Positions 8,197-16,419 are shown, numbered from the stretch's first letter. The stretch is DNA of 36,106 bases from CAJBIL01 sp044359525 (GCA_044359525.1 JBIKLY010000021.1:1-36106), one strand, 5' to 3'. The notes: a model not told the origin generated them from the sequence alone. Program-made: numbers and translations.

Positions 8197-8448
8197 ATGA
8201 TTACCTACACCAATATTGGCGCCTACGAAGCAAAAACCCACTTTCCCGAACTCCTGCGCAAAGTGAAGGCGGGCAGCGCGTTCCGGATCACCAACCGCGG
8301 CGAGCATGTTGCCGATCTGGTGCTGCCCGGCAGCGCCGACAGGCAGAGCGGCGCGCAAGCTGCCGAGCGCATGCTGCGCTTTGTCAGAAACCACTCAGCG
8401 GTCGAAAACTTCGACATCAAGGCACTGATCGGAGACGGACGAGACTGA
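8197..8448 (+). CDS. Phd/YefM-type antitoxin, orphaned
   Basis: 83 aa, the usual size for this family. The N-terminus MITYTNIGAYEAKTHFPELL and RITNRGEHVADLVLP are typical of Phd/YefM antitoxins that bind their own operator as dimers and cover a PIN or RelE toxin with the C-terminal tail. A weak SD (GGAGCGGG) precedes the ATG. The stop overlaps the ATG of a toxin frame (TGATG), but that toxin frame is broken after 17 codons, so this antitoxin has no working partner at this locus. It may persist as a relic or neutralise a toxin encoded elsewhere. Confidence 0.85.
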   Translation: MITYTNIGAYEAKTHFPELLRKVKAGSAFRITNRGEHVADLVLPGSADRQSGAQAAERMLRFVRNHSAVENFDIKALIGDGRD

Positions 8449-8501
8449 TGCGCTTCGTGCTTGATAACTCGATCGTGATGCGCTGGAATTGGAAGGAGTA
8501 A
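8448..8501 (+). pseudogene. Remnant of a PIN-domain (VapC/FitB-like) toxin
   Basis: Only 17 codons remain: MRFVLDNSIVMRW resembles the first strand and first catalytic Asp of PIN ribonuclease toxins, followed by NWKE and a stop. The remaining ~110 residues, including the other acidic residues, are missing; the next bases belong to a different addiction-module gene. The start overlaps the preceding antitoxin stop as in intact operons of this type. Too short to be functional. Confidence 0.65.
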
Positions 8502-8504
8502 ATC

Positions 8505-8660
8505 ATGGCTGAAATATTCACCCGGCACGACACCGCTGAATTCCTCAAAACCGATGAGGATATGGCGGCCTACCTCGATGCCTGCCTGGAAGAAGCAGGC
8601 GACGATCCTGCCTATATTGCCCACGCACGTGGCTTGAAGCTCCATGCGCGAACGTCATGA
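8505..8660 (+). pseudogene. Truncated HigA-like addiction-module antidote
   Basis: 51 codons starting MAEIFTRHDTAEFLKTDEDM and AAYLDACLEEAGDDPAYIA. This is the N-terminal part of the 'putative addiction module antidote protein' family (about 95-100 aa, with a helix-turn-helix in the C-terminal half). After IAHARG the sequence diverges and stops, so the HTH is lost. A good SD (GGAAGGAG, 8491-8498) precedes the ATG, so the short peptide may still be made. Its TGA overlaps the miaA ATG (ATGA, 8657-8660), so translation of this relic may be coupled to miaA. Confidence 0.65.
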
Positions 8661-9613
8661 TTGAAGAAGCACGCTCCCTCCCGCCAGCCATCCTCTTGAT
8701 GGGCCCGACCGCCAGCGGCAAAACCGCCGTGGCGATGGAACTGACGCGGCGCTTTCCCGTCGAGCTGATCAGCGTCGACTCGGCGCAGGTCTTTCGCGAC
8801 ATGGACATCGGCACCGCAAAGCCCGACGCCGCGACGCTCAAGGAATTCCCGCACCACCTGATCGACCTGATCAGCCCCGAGGAAGCCTACTCGGCCGCCC
8901 GATTCTGCACCGACGCGCTGGCCGCAATGGGCGAGATCAGCGCACGCGGCAAAATCCCGTTACTGGTCGGCGGCACCATGCTCTACTTCAGGGCACTGCT
9001 CGAAGGGCTCGCCGACCTGCCGCAAGCATGCCCGGAGACCCGCGCCGATATTGACTCGCAGGCCATCGCCCAGGGCTGGCCGGCGGTCCACGCGGCACTT
9101 GCGGAGATCGACCCGGCAACCGCCGCCCGCCTGCACCCGACCGACGCGCAGCGCATCCAGCGCGCACTCGAAGTCTTCCGCCTGAGCGGCCGGCCGATGT
9201 CGGCGCTGCTCGCCGCAGGCAAAAGCCAGTTGCCGCCTTACGAATTCCTCTCGCTCGGTCTGCTCCCCACCGAGCGCAGCGTCCTGCACGAGCGCATCGC
9301 GCAGCGCTACGACGCCATGCTCAAAGCCGGGCTCGAAGGCGAAGTCGACATGCTGCGCGCCAAATACCGGCTGAGCCTCAACCTGCCGTCGATGCGCTGC
9401 GTCGGCTACCGGCAGATCTGGGAAGTGCAGGACGGCCTCGCCCCGCGCAGCGAGATGCGCGACCGCGGCATCTACGCCACGCGCCAGCTGGCCAAACGGC
9501 AGATCACGTGGATGACAAACACGCTGAAGCCGGAGATTTTTGACTGTCTGGCGCTGGATGTTGAAGCGCAGGTTGGCGAACGGGTCGCCGGTTTTCTCGG
9601 CGAAAGCGTCTGA
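8657..9613 (+). CDS. miaA: tRNA dimethylallyltransferase
   Basis: 318 aa, normal length. Adds the isopentenyl group from dimethylallyl diphosphate to A37 of tRNAs reading UNN codons. Seen: P-loop GPTASGKT near residue 16, the DSAQVFRDMDIGTAKP signature (usually DSAQVYRGMDIGTAKP), VGGTMLYFRALLEGL, and the swinging-domain motif MRCVGYRQIWE. It usually follows mutL directly; here 666 bases of repeat and TA debris lie between. The ATG overlaps the stop of the truncated antidote gene. The alternative of a later start is unlikely because the P-loop comes soon after the ATG. Confidence 0.96.
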   Translation: MIEEARSLPPAILLMGPTASGKTAVAMELTRRFPVELISVDSAQVFRDMDIGTAKPDAATLKEFPHHLIDLISPEEAYSAARFCTDALAAMGEISARGKIPLLVGGTMLYFRALLEGLADLPQACPETRADIDSQAIAQGWPAVHAALAEIDPATAARLHPTDAQRIQRALEVFRLSGRPMSALLAAGKSQLPPYEFLSLGLLPTERSVLHERIAQRYDAMLKAGLEGEVDMLRAKYRLSLNLPSMRCVGYRQIWEVQDGLAPRSEMRDRGIYATRQLAKRQITWMTNTLKPEIFDCLALDVEAQVGERVAGFLGESV

Positions 9614-9673
9614 ACTTGCACGCAAGACCATAAAAGAACTACATTCAGTCCTTACCTAATCAGGAGCACGCCC

Positions 9674-9949
9674 GTGCGCTACTCATCTCAAGTCAAGCCG
9701 ATCAGCTACCTCAAAGCCAACGCGGCCGAGGTTCTGAAACACCTCGCTGAGCAGCGTCAGCCTATGGTCATCACCCAAAACGGTGAAGCCAAGGCCGTCC
9801 TGCAGGACGTGGCCTCGTTCGAAGAGACTCAAGAAACACTGGCCTTGCTGAAAATCCTCGCGCTAGGCAACCAGGATGTAGCCGCTGGCAAGCTCAAGCC
9901 TGTAGCCGATGTCGTTGGCCGCCTGCGCGCCAAGCGAACCGCTGTCTGA
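9674..9949 (+). CDS. Phd/YefM-type antitoxin of a ParE module
   Basis: 91 aa, GTG start preceded by CAGGAG. VKPISYLKANAAEVLKHL and MVITQNGEAKAVLQDVASFE are the standard Phd/YefM DNA-binding fold; the C-terminal helix would cover the toxin. Its TGA overlaps the ATG of the downstream toxin (TGATG, 9947-9951), giving translational coupling. The pair looks complete, unlike the two TA relics just upstream. Confidence 0.9.
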   Translation: MRYSSQVKPISYLKANAAEVLKHLAEQRQPMVITQNGEAKAVLQDVASFEETQETLALLKILALGNQDVAAGKLKPVADVVGRLRAKRTAV

Positions 9950-10290
9950 TGGCTGGCACACCAGCCAAGTTCGAAATTCTGCTCACCGAGGGTGCGGAGC
10001 AGGACTTGGAGTCCATCCACGACTACATCTCCGAGTTCGACTGTGTGGCCAACGCCAACCACGTGCTGGATGAGTTGATCGAGGTTGTGGATAGCTTGTC
10101 GAAATTCCCGGAGCGCGGCAGTTACCCGAAGGAGTTGGTCGGCCTCGGCATCAAAGAGTACCGCCAGACTTTCTTCAAGCCGTACCGCGTGATCTACCGT
10201 GTCACAGGCAGCCAAGTCATCATCTATCTGATTGCTGACGGGCGCCGAGATATGCGGTCAGTGTTGGCGAAAAGGCTGCTGGGTGCGTAG
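9949..10290 (+). CDS. RelE/ParE-family toxin
   Basis: 113 aa. Fits the compact RelE/ParE fold: LTEGAEQDLESIHDYISEFD at the N-terminus, FPERGSYPKEL in the middle, and the conserved C-terminal half EYRQTFFKPYRVIYRV ... VIIYLIADGRRDM. Without structural data ParE (gyrase poison) and RelE (ribosome-dependent mRNase) activities cannot be told apart; the long N-terminal helical hairpin and FKPYRVIYR look more ParE-like. Its expression should depend on the overlapping antitoxin. Confidence 0.88.
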   Translation: MAGTPAKFEILLTEGAEQDLESIHDYISEFDCVANANHVLDELIEVVDSLSKFPERGSYPKELVGLGIKEYRQTFFKPYRVIYRVTGSQVIIYLIADGRRDMRSVLAKRLLGA

Positions 10291-10367
10291 TCCTCCTGCC
10301 AGTAATGGGCTTTGAACCAGTACTCATTTGAGCCGTAAGCGATGGTGAAAAAGCGACGCCATCTATC

Positions 10368-10373
10368 TATACT
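10368..10373 (+). promoter_or_regulatory. Possible -10 box of the DUF1778 tandem
   Basis: TATACT lies 36 bases before the ATG of the first DUF1778 gene, with a strong SD AAGGAGG at 10398-10404. The best -35 at the right spacing (GTGAAA) is poor, so activation or a weak promoter is possible. No clear operator palindrome is seen. Confidence 0.35.
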
Positions 10374-10409
10374 CGAAGCGTTGAAGCATTGCCGAATAAG
10401 GAGGTTGCC

Positions 10410-10712
10410 ATGCTTGCTCATAAGGGAAAACGCCTCACCACGAGAATCACTGGCCACGTGCAGGAAAAACTGCAAGCGGCGGCAGATATCGTGGGCGCAA
10501 CGCTGAACCAGTTTGTCGTACAAGCGGCTCTGGAAAAAGCGGATAAAGTCATTGAAAGCGAATCGACGACGGTACTGACTCGCAGAGAATCGCTGAGACT
10601 GCTGGCACTGATTGAAAATCCGCCACCGCGCAATGCGAAATTCCTTGAAGCGCAGGCCCGTTATCAGAGGATAAAGAACAATGCAGGTTCTACCACTGAA
10701 CGACAGGCATGA
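10410..10712 (+). CDS. TacA-like DUF1778 antitoxin (first of two)
   Basis: 100 aa. Ribbon-helix-helix N-terminus (KRLTTRITGHVQEKLQAAAD, TLNQFVVQAALEKADKVI) followed by the toxin-neutralising tail typical of TacA antitoxins (LTRRESLRLLALIENPPPRN). The start was set at the ATG 10410, 5 bases after AAGGAGG, rather than at the upstream TTG. TacA antitoxins normally overlap a GNAT acetyltransferase toxin (TacT) that blocks aminoacyl-tRNA. Here the overlapping downstream gene is a second DUF1778 protein and no GNAT gene follows. Confidence 0.82.
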   Translation: MLAHKGKRLTTRITGHVQEKLQAAADIVGATLNQFVVQAALEKADKVIESESTTVLTRRESLRLLALIENPPPRNAKFLEAQARYQRIKNNAGSTTERQA

Positions 10713-11032
10713 CAGGAAGGGCTTTGATTGTGGTGTCGCAGACCGGAACTGCCATGACCGCCGCCACCAAGAAACACCGCATCAGCATCCGCTGCGACAC
10801 GCACACGCGCGCGCTGCTCGACCGTGCGGCCGCCTATGCGCACGTCAGCATCTCGGAATTTGCGCTCTCGCATGCCGTGGCTGCGGCCGAACAACTTGTG
10901 CTGGCGCACAAATCGATCACCTTGAAACCCGCTGATTTTCAGGCATTCCTCAGCGTGCTGGGCGCACCCGGCGAACCCAACGCCGCACTGCAAAAAGCCT
11001 TCGGGCGCCACGCGAGCAAGCTTCACAAATAA
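10709..11032 (+). CDS. TacA-like DUF1778 antitoxin (second of two)
   Basis: Up to 107 aa. The core reads ISIRCDTHTRALLDRAAAYA, ISEFALSHAVAAAEQLV and LKPADFQAFLSVLGAPGEPN, the classical DUF1778 pattern, so it is a paralogue rather than a toxin. Two starts are possible: ATG 10709, which overlaps the preceding stop (ATGA) and suggests coupling, or ATG 10754, which gives the usual N-terminal length (92 aa); neither has a strong SD. No acetyltransferase follows; the next 200 bases are non-coding, then the McrB-like gene. Confidence 0.78.
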   Translation: MTGRALIVVSQTGTAMTAATKKHRISIRCDTHTRALLDRAAAYAHVSISEFALSHAVAAAEQLVLAHKSITLKPADFQAFLSVLGAPGEPNAALQKAFGRHASKLHK

Positions 11033-11149
11033 AGTGCCGTGCAGACCGCATGGATTGGCGATCTACGTCACTGTAGAGCAGCCTTTAGCATGCCCCGTAG
11101 CAAGAACACGCGGTGTGCGCCTCGACGATTCTCCAAAACCCTGAAAAAG

Positions 11150-11177
11150 TTGGACGGCTCACCATGTGTCATAATTT
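11150..11177 (+). promoter_or_regulatory. Possible promoter of the McrB-like operon
   Basis: TTGGAC (11150-11155), 16 bp, TAATTT (11172-11177), inside an AT-richer patch of the 208-base gap 11033-11240. Apart from this I see nothing in the gap. The overlapping CATAAT has only 14 bp spacing. The putative leader to the ATG at 11241 is about 57 nt. Confidence 0.3.
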
Positions 11178-11240
11178 TCGCTTTATGCGATCCGGGGCGT
11201 TTTATTGCGACTCTCCGGGCCAAACGATAGCGAGCAGACG

Positions 11241-12887
11241 ATGATAGAAAACAGACAGCAAATTGCGGCAGCATTCATCCCGTATCTTCGGGAATTTCTG
11301 GAACGTGTGAAGGCCGATACGCCGGCGCTTACTCAAGTGCAAATTCCGGCTGAACTCCAAGCGGCTGTGAATCCGCTTGGAGTGAGATTCAAGACCTCTT
11401 TCGGTCAAGGCGCTCCAGCAATAACCCCCTGGCTAGCTTGTTTTCTGCCGGGGCAGGCAGCAAGCAAGAAAGGTGTTTACCCGGTCCTGTTGTATCGCCG
11501 AGATACAAATACATTGAGTGTTTGTTACGGAGTTAGCGCGACAGCTCAAGCAGCGGAAGGGCTTTGGCCGAGAGAATGGCCAGAAAAATTGGTGGCCGGA
11601 CTCAGACATTTTGGCCATCAAAATTTCGATGAATCGTTTGAGCTTCGGCTGTTCTCCAATGGGCAACTTGGCGACCACGAGGCGATTACCGACGCATTTC
11701 TTAAAGTGATTGACGACTACCTTCAAGCTCCACGAACCGGAGGAGGCAATCCCCCGACCTTACCGACGCCCGAAACAGATTTGAAGACGCTGGTTTTCAA
11801 TGGTCAAAAAGACATCGAAGCGGCCGGATTGAAACTTCAAGCAGGTCTGTTGGGACGTTTTGCTGCGGCACTGCTTACCAAGCGCTTTCTCATACTCACT
11901 GGGCTGTCAGGCTCCGGCAAGACGAAGGTAGCGCATGCCTTCGCGGCATGGATTTCGGAATCGGAAGCGCAGTACCGCGTCGTCGCGGTAGGTGCAGACT
12001 GGACCACCAATGAAAATCTGCTTGGCTATCAGGATGCACTACGCCCGGAGATTTACCGCAAACCCACGAATCGCGCACTGGATTTGCTGCTGCGGGCGCT
12101 CGGCGACGCGGACCGGCCATATTTCCTGATTCTCGATGAAATGAACCTATCGCATGTCGAGCGCTATTTCGCCGACATGCTATCAGCCATCGAATCGTGC
12201 GAACCGATTGCTCTGCATTCCGCCACAGACAATCTGCCGGGTGGCAATGGCGACACACTGCATGTACCGCCCCGCCTGACCCTGCCGAAAAACCTGTTTA
12301 TCATCGGCACGGTGAACGTGGACGAGACGACCTACATGTTTTCACCAAAGGTGCTGGACCGCGCCAACGTGATTGAATTTCGCGCTACGGCCGAGCAGAT
12401 CGCCACGTTTTTGAGCGATCCGCAGCCAATTCGAATGGACGCGCTGGCTCATAAAGGCACCGGATATGGTGCAGCTTTCGTGACAGCGGCATCGGGTGCC
12501 GCGCCACAACTGGCGGAACTACCTGTATCGATTCACACCAATGGCGCGCAATGCGCCGCCGATCTCAAGGCGCGGCTGGTAGAGACGTTCACTGCGCTAG
12601 TGCCGATCGGTGCGGAATTCGGTTTTCGCACGGCATTCGAGATTTCACGCTTCGTAGCATTCCACGCCACCCTCACCGGGCCGGGTTGGCAATTTAGCGA
12701 TGCACTGGATGCACAGGTTCTCCAGAAGCTGTTACCGAAACTGCACGGCTCGGAACGCCGGCTGGGGCCTGTGTTAAAGGTGCTAGAAGCGTTTTGCACC
12801 GCGCATAACTGCAATGCCAGCCAGGAAAAGATCCGGCGCATGCAGGACCGTCTGAAAGACGGCTTCACGAGCTTTGCCGAGGCGTAG
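11241..12887 (+). CDS. McrB-like AAA+ NTPase with MrcB N-terminal (DUF3578) domain
   Basis: 548 aa. Likely motor of a McrBC-type, modification- or structure-dependent restriction system. Residues about 15-160 resemble DUF3578 (PWLACFLPGQ ... KKGVYPVLLYRRDTNTLSVCYG), a domain found in front of McrB motors and thought to read the substrate. AAA+ core: Walker A GLSGSGKT (221-228), Walker B FLILDEMN (295-302), GTVNVDETT (356-364) and SPKVLDRANVIEF. The NVDETT motif replaces the MNTADRS signature of E. coli McrB, as in other DUF2357-linked homologues, so GTP preference is not assured. Start taken at ATG 11241, just before homology begins. The DUF2357 nuclease gene follows after 6 bases. Base composition looks less GC-rich than the flanking core genes. 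Confidence 0.87.
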   Translation: MIENRQQIAAAFIPYLREFLERVKADTPALTQVQIPAELQAAVNPLGVRFKTSFGQGAPAITPWLACFLPGQAASKKGVYPVLLYRRDTNTLSVCYGVSATAQAAEGLWPREWPEKLVAGLRHFGHQNFDESFELRLFSNGQLGDHEAITDAFLKVIDDYLQAPRTGGGNPPTLPTPETDLKTLVFNGQKDIEAAGLKLQAGLLGRFAAALLTKRFLILTGLSGSGKTKVAHAFAAWISESEAQYRVVAVGADWTTNENLLGYQDALRPEIYRKPTNRALDLLLRALGDADRPYFLILDEMNLSHVERYFADMLSAIESCEPIALHSATDNLPGGNGDTLHVPPRLTLPKNLFIIGTVNVDETTYMFSPKVLDRANVIEFRATAEQIATFLSDPQPIRMDALAHKGTGYGAAFVTAASGAAPQLAELPVSIHTNGAQCAADLKARLVETFTALVPIGAEFGFRTAFEISRFVAFHATLTGPGWQFSDALDAQVLQKLLPKLHGSERRLGPVLKVLEAFCTAHNCNASQEKIRRMQDRLKDGFTSFAEA

Positions 12888-12893
12888 CGCTTC

Positions 12894-15245
12894 GTGCCGT
12901 CCATTGAGACCTTGGATTTCACCGATGCCCGCGGCGTTTGCGTGGCGCGACTCAAGCTATTTGCGCTCGATGCCAGCGCGAGGACATGCAGCCCGCCCAA
13001 CCTAATCCGGCTCGACCCGGCCGTCGCGCACGCACAGGGCGAGGAGGCTTTGCAACTAATCGAGTGCGCTCGCTACGAGTACACATTTGAGGACGCGCGC
13101 ATCCGGCTAGATGCAGCCGATGGCGAACCGGGACGTTTGATCGAGACCAGCCGTCTCGACGGACGCGCCCACAGCGGCTTTTTGTCAACAGGGCTCAACA
13201 CCGGCCGGCTTGCACTGGTGGCCCGCGACGAAAACGGCGAGCACATCGGTTGCGCCGCCGTGGAGGTGCGCTCGCGCAAGATCGGCTATCGCGCCGATTA
13301 CCGACTGATGCTGGAGGACATCACCGAGCGCTGCATTGACTTGCTGATGGAGTTGCGGGCACCCACCGCGCTGCGTGCTGCGCCCGACCCCGGACATACG
13401 CCGCGCACCATGGTGCAACGCTTTGCCTTCTTGAAAGCCCTGTTGGGGTCGCCGTCATTTCAAAACGCGCTGCGTCGAATTTCCAGCCACCCACATCAGC
13501 GCTGGGAGCCGGAAGAAACCATGCTGGATACGCACCGGGGTTTTCGCCCGGATGCGCGCGCCTTGCGCCAATTGGCACGCGCGCCGCGCCGCGTGCCATT
13601 GCCTGCGTCGCACCCACTGGCGACAACCGTACCGTCCTTGCCGGAAAGGGTTTCGCTCTACCGCAACGTGCAAACCGAGGACACGCCAGAAAACCGCTTT
13701 GTAAAATTTGCGCTGCAAATGTTTTCGGGCTTTCTGGTGTTGATGCGGCAGCGTCTCGACGCCACTGGCGCAAACGATGCGCGCCTGCGTCATGAGATTG
13801 CGCTACTCATTGGTCAACTGGATGGCGCGCTAGGCGCTGACGTATTCCGGGGGGTGTCGCCACCCGACATGCTCCCGTTGGGCAGCCCGGTGCTCCAGCG
13901 CAAGGAAGGCTATCGCGAGGTCTATCAAGCTTGGCTCAAGTTCGACATGGCGGCGCGCTTAGTGTGGCGAGGCGGCGAGGATGTGTATGGTGCTGGCCAG
14001 CGCGACATTGCGACGCTCTACGAGTATTGGGTTTTCTTCAAGCTGCTCGACATTGTGACCGGGATTTTTCAACTGGAAAAACCTGCCGCCGACGAGCTGA
14101 TGGAGAAAACAGCTGATGGTTTCGGGCTCAAGCTGAAGTCTGGCGAACAATTGGGTTTCGACGGAATAACATTTACAGGTGCTCGGCCGCTGCGCGCGCG
14201 GTTCAGCTACAACCGCAGCTTTACCCAAAATAACAACCGTAACGCAGCCGGTTCCTGGACCGAGCGGATGCGACCGGATTACACCGTGAGTCTATGGCCG
14301 GCCGATTTCAATGCGGACGAGGCAGAGGCTCAGGAACTGATGGTGCATGTTCACTTCGATGCAAAATACCGCATCGACAGCATCGAGCAACTATTCGGCC
14401 GTGACGATACCGAAATGGATGCGGCGACAGCGGCTGCGGACCTGAACGACGAGAAGCAGGAACAGAAGCTGGGCCGCTACAAGCGTGCCGACCTCTTAAA
14501 AATGCACGCCTACCGCGACGCCATCCGCCGTACACATGGAGCCTATGTGCTCTATCCGGGGGAATTGTCTCAACAGTGGCAGGGCTACCACGAAATTTTG
14601 CCCGGGCTGGGCGCCTTCCCGATCAAACCGGGGACGGGTACAGAGGCGCTGACCAATTTCATCCGCGATATTGTTACCCATACGTGCGACCGCGCGACGG
14701 CGCGCGAGCGCCAAAGCTACCACGTCTATAAGGCGCAGGAAGCACCGGCCAGCCACGCCGTGCTGCGCAAATTGCCAGAGAAGGTGGCTGGCAGCGAGCG
14801 GCGTACGCCGCCACTGGCTGAAACACACGTGCTGATTGGCTGGTACAAGAATGAAGCTCATCTTGAATGGATACGCGAGAAAAGACGTTACAACTTTCGA
14901 ATGGACGTCGAGCGAGGTTCGTTGCACTTGAAGCCGGACGTGTCAGGCGCGCAGTATTTGTTGTTGCATAGCTACAAGGGCGCCACGTCGATGCTGTTCA
15001 AAGTCTACAAGACGGGCCCACGCGTTCTTTCCAAAAAAGCGATGCTCGATTTGGGTTATCCGAGCGACCAGCCGAAAGATTTTTACTTGGTATTCGACGT
15101 TGTCCCAGCCGATGGTTTCGAGGGCTACGAATGGGATTACCGCAAGCTGCCCGAGCGCCTGCAGAATCGTCAGTCGGCCGAGCCACAGACGATCACACTT
15201 GATGCGTTGATGGCGATAGCGCGCAAAAATTTGTTGGCAGGATGA
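12894..15245 (+). CDS. DUF2357 protein with PD-(D/E)XK nuclease domain (McrC-like partner)
   Basis: 783 aa, GTG start 6 bases after the McrB-like stop. An N-terminal beta-rich region and DUF2357-like part (about 1-350, including NVQTEDTPENRFVKFAL) are followed by a DUF524-type nuclease core: MRPDYTVSL with Asp462, then VHFDAKYR with Asp489 and Lys491, matching the PD...DxK active site. RYKRADLLKMHAYRDAIR (about 525-542) fits the conserved helix after the catalytic strand (QxxxY-like). It plays the role of McrC: nuclease driven by the AAA+ partner. The C-terminal ~170 residues (HVLIGWYKNEAHLEWI ... YLLLHSYKGATSMLF) are an extra domain I do not recognise, perhaps a substrate or modified-base reader. 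Confidence 0.85.
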   Translation: MPSIETLDFTDARGVCVARLKLFALDASARTCSPPNLIRLDPAVAHAQGEEALQLIECARYEYTFEDARIRLDAADGEPGRLIETSRLDGRAHSGFLSTGLNTGRLALVARDENGEHIGCAAVEVRSRKIGYRADYRLMLEDITERCIDLLMELRAPTALRAAPDPGHTPRTMVQRFAFLKALLGSPSFQNALRRISSHPHQRWEPEETMLDTHRGFRPDARALRQLARAPRRVPLPASHPLATTVPSLPERVSLYRNVQTEDTPENRFVKFALQMFSGFLVLMRQRLDATGANDARLRHEIALLIGQLDGALGADVFRGVSPPDMLPLGSPVLQRKEGYREVYQAWLKFDMAARLVWRGGEDVYGAGQRDIATLYEYWVFFKLLDIVTGIFQLEKPAADELMEKTADGFGLKLKSGEQLGFDGITFTGARPLRARFSYNRSFTQNNNRNAAGSWTERMRPDYTVSLWPADFNADEAEAQELMVHVHFDAKYRIDSIEQLFGRDDTEMDAATAAADLNDEKQEQKLGRYKRADLLKMHAYRDAIRRTHGAYVLYPGELSQQWQGYHEILPGLGAFPIKPGTGTEALTNFIRDIVTHTCDRATARERQSYHVYKAQEAPASHAVLRKLPEKVAGSERRTPPLAETHVLIGWYKNEAHLEWIREKRRYNFRMDVERGSLHLKPDVSGAQYLLLHSYKGATSMLFKVYKTGPRVLSKKAMLDLGYPSDQPKDFYLVFDVVPADGFEGYEWDYRKLPERLQNRQSAEPQTITLDALMAIARKNLLAG

Positions 15246-15295
15246 GCCATCGGCCCCTTCACATCCAACAATCACACAGGAATCGCCAACCCTAC

Positions 15296-15712
15296 TCATT
15301 CCCCAGCCCCAGTTCCGACGCCCCCATCCAGTAGCAAAGCAGCGGTGCCGGGATGCGCGTGATGCGGGTAGCCGTAGGGCGGCAGGCGGTAGATCAGGTG
15401 CGCGGTCTGCAACAGCTCGATGAAGTTCTGCGCCGTCGGCCGCTTGACCTCAAGATTGGCGCACAGGTCGGACATGTCGAGCAGCCCGCCGTCGTGCATG
15501 CACAGGTACAGGAAGGTGTGCTCCAGATCGAGCACCCGCCGTACGCCGAACAGGGCGGTCGTATCCAGTTTCAACATTTTGTTGATGATGTCTTCGCGCA
15601 GCAGGCGCTGGGCCTGTGTGATGCTCTCTACCTGGGCGGTCTGCGGGAAGCCGCCTCGCAGCAGATACTCATCAACGTGCCCGACGTAGAGCGCCGCGGA
15701 CGTGATCACCAA
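15296..15712 (-). pseudogene. Fragment of an AAA ATPase with DUF4143 domain
   Basis: Open frame of 138 codons whose middle reads DEYLLRGGFPQ ... LLREDIINKMLKLD ... LYLCMHDGGLLDMSDLCANL ... NFIELLQTAHLIYRLPPYGY. This is the C-terminal region of ATPases of the AAA_14/DUF4143 family (usually ~380-450 aa). The P-loop half is missing, and after PPYGY the expected YKVYLADAAI-like end is replaced by a low-complexity tail, so both ends are lost. The 160 bases upstream (15713-15870) contain short open stretches in other frames but no recognisable N-terminal half. A relic inside the accessory island. Confidence 0.65.
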
Positions 15713-15876
15713 GCGCCTTTCACCGGCACCCGGGATTTTCCGGAAGCCGTCGTCAAAACGCCCAGTTGCGGCCTGCCGTTGATCAGGCCAATTCGGGCGG
15801 CATCAAGCAAAAACAACGCGGCGCGGCTGACTAGGCAATTGCTGCCTGATCTGCCGCGCAGCACCAGCCATGATCT

Positions 15877-16419
15877 TTACTTCGGCAGGGTCAGTACGGT
15901 ATCGATCACGTGAATCACGCCGTTAGACGCGATGATGTCGCTACCTTTGATTTTCACGCCATTCACATGCCAGCCATTCTTGTTGCTAAGGGTCAGCTTG
16001 CCGCCCTCCAGCGAGGCAACCATTCCCGCCTTTTGTTTCGACGTCAGTAACTCTTCACCCACGACGTGGTAGGTCAGCAGCTTGGTCAGCTGCTCCTTGT
16101 CTTTGAGCAGTGCCTGCAGCGCATCCGGTGGAATCTTCGCAAAGGCGGTGTCGGATGGCACGTAGATGGTCTTTTTGCCAGAAGCACTGCTTAGCGCATC
16201 GGCGAGGCCGGCTGCGTCTACCGCAGCAAGGAAGGTTTTGAAGTTGCCATTGACCTTTGCCATTTGAATGAGGTTGCGCGTCTCGGGCGTGTTTTTGGCC
16301 AGATTTTCGGTCAGCGTGTAGCCGGAGGGATCCTTGCTGTCCGTCGCATAAGCCATTACCGTCAGCGGGGTGGCTGCAATTACCGCAACGAGCAGTTTCA
16401 GCGAGAGGGTTGATTTCAT
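15877..16419 (-). CDS. Exported fasciclin (FAS1) domain protein
   Basis: 180 aa. Signal peptide (MKSTLSLKLLVAVIAATPLT, likely cut near VMA-YA) and one FAS1 domain: FKTFLAAVDAAGLADAL (H1 region), KKTIYVPSDTAFAKIP, LTKLLTYHVVGEELL and the C-terminal H2 box ASNGVIHVIDTVLTLPK. Such secreted proteins are linked with adhesion or biofilm matrix. The start was set at the second ATG (16417-16419), 7 bases after AAGGAG; the longer frame starts inside the SD region. A dyad TTGTCATGGACAA (16431-16443) overlaps the SD and a second copy lies 62 bp upstream, so control by a dimeric regulator is likely. Confidence 0.88.
   Translation of the reverse strand: MKSTLSLKLLVAVIAATPLTVMAYATDSKDPSGYTLTENLAKNTPETRNLIQMAKVNGNFKTFLAAVDAAGLADALSSASGKKTIYVPSDTAFAKIPPDALQALLKDKEQLTKLLTYHVVGEELLTSKQKAGMVASLEGGKLTLSNKNGWHVNGVKIKGSDIIASNGVIHVIDTVLTLPK

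Noticed and set aside
10224..10523. 99-codon minus-strand frame (FTIAYGSNEYWFKAHYWQED region)
   Set aside because: Part reads protein-like, but it overlaps the ParE toxin end and the DUF1778 start on the opposite strand and matches no family I know.
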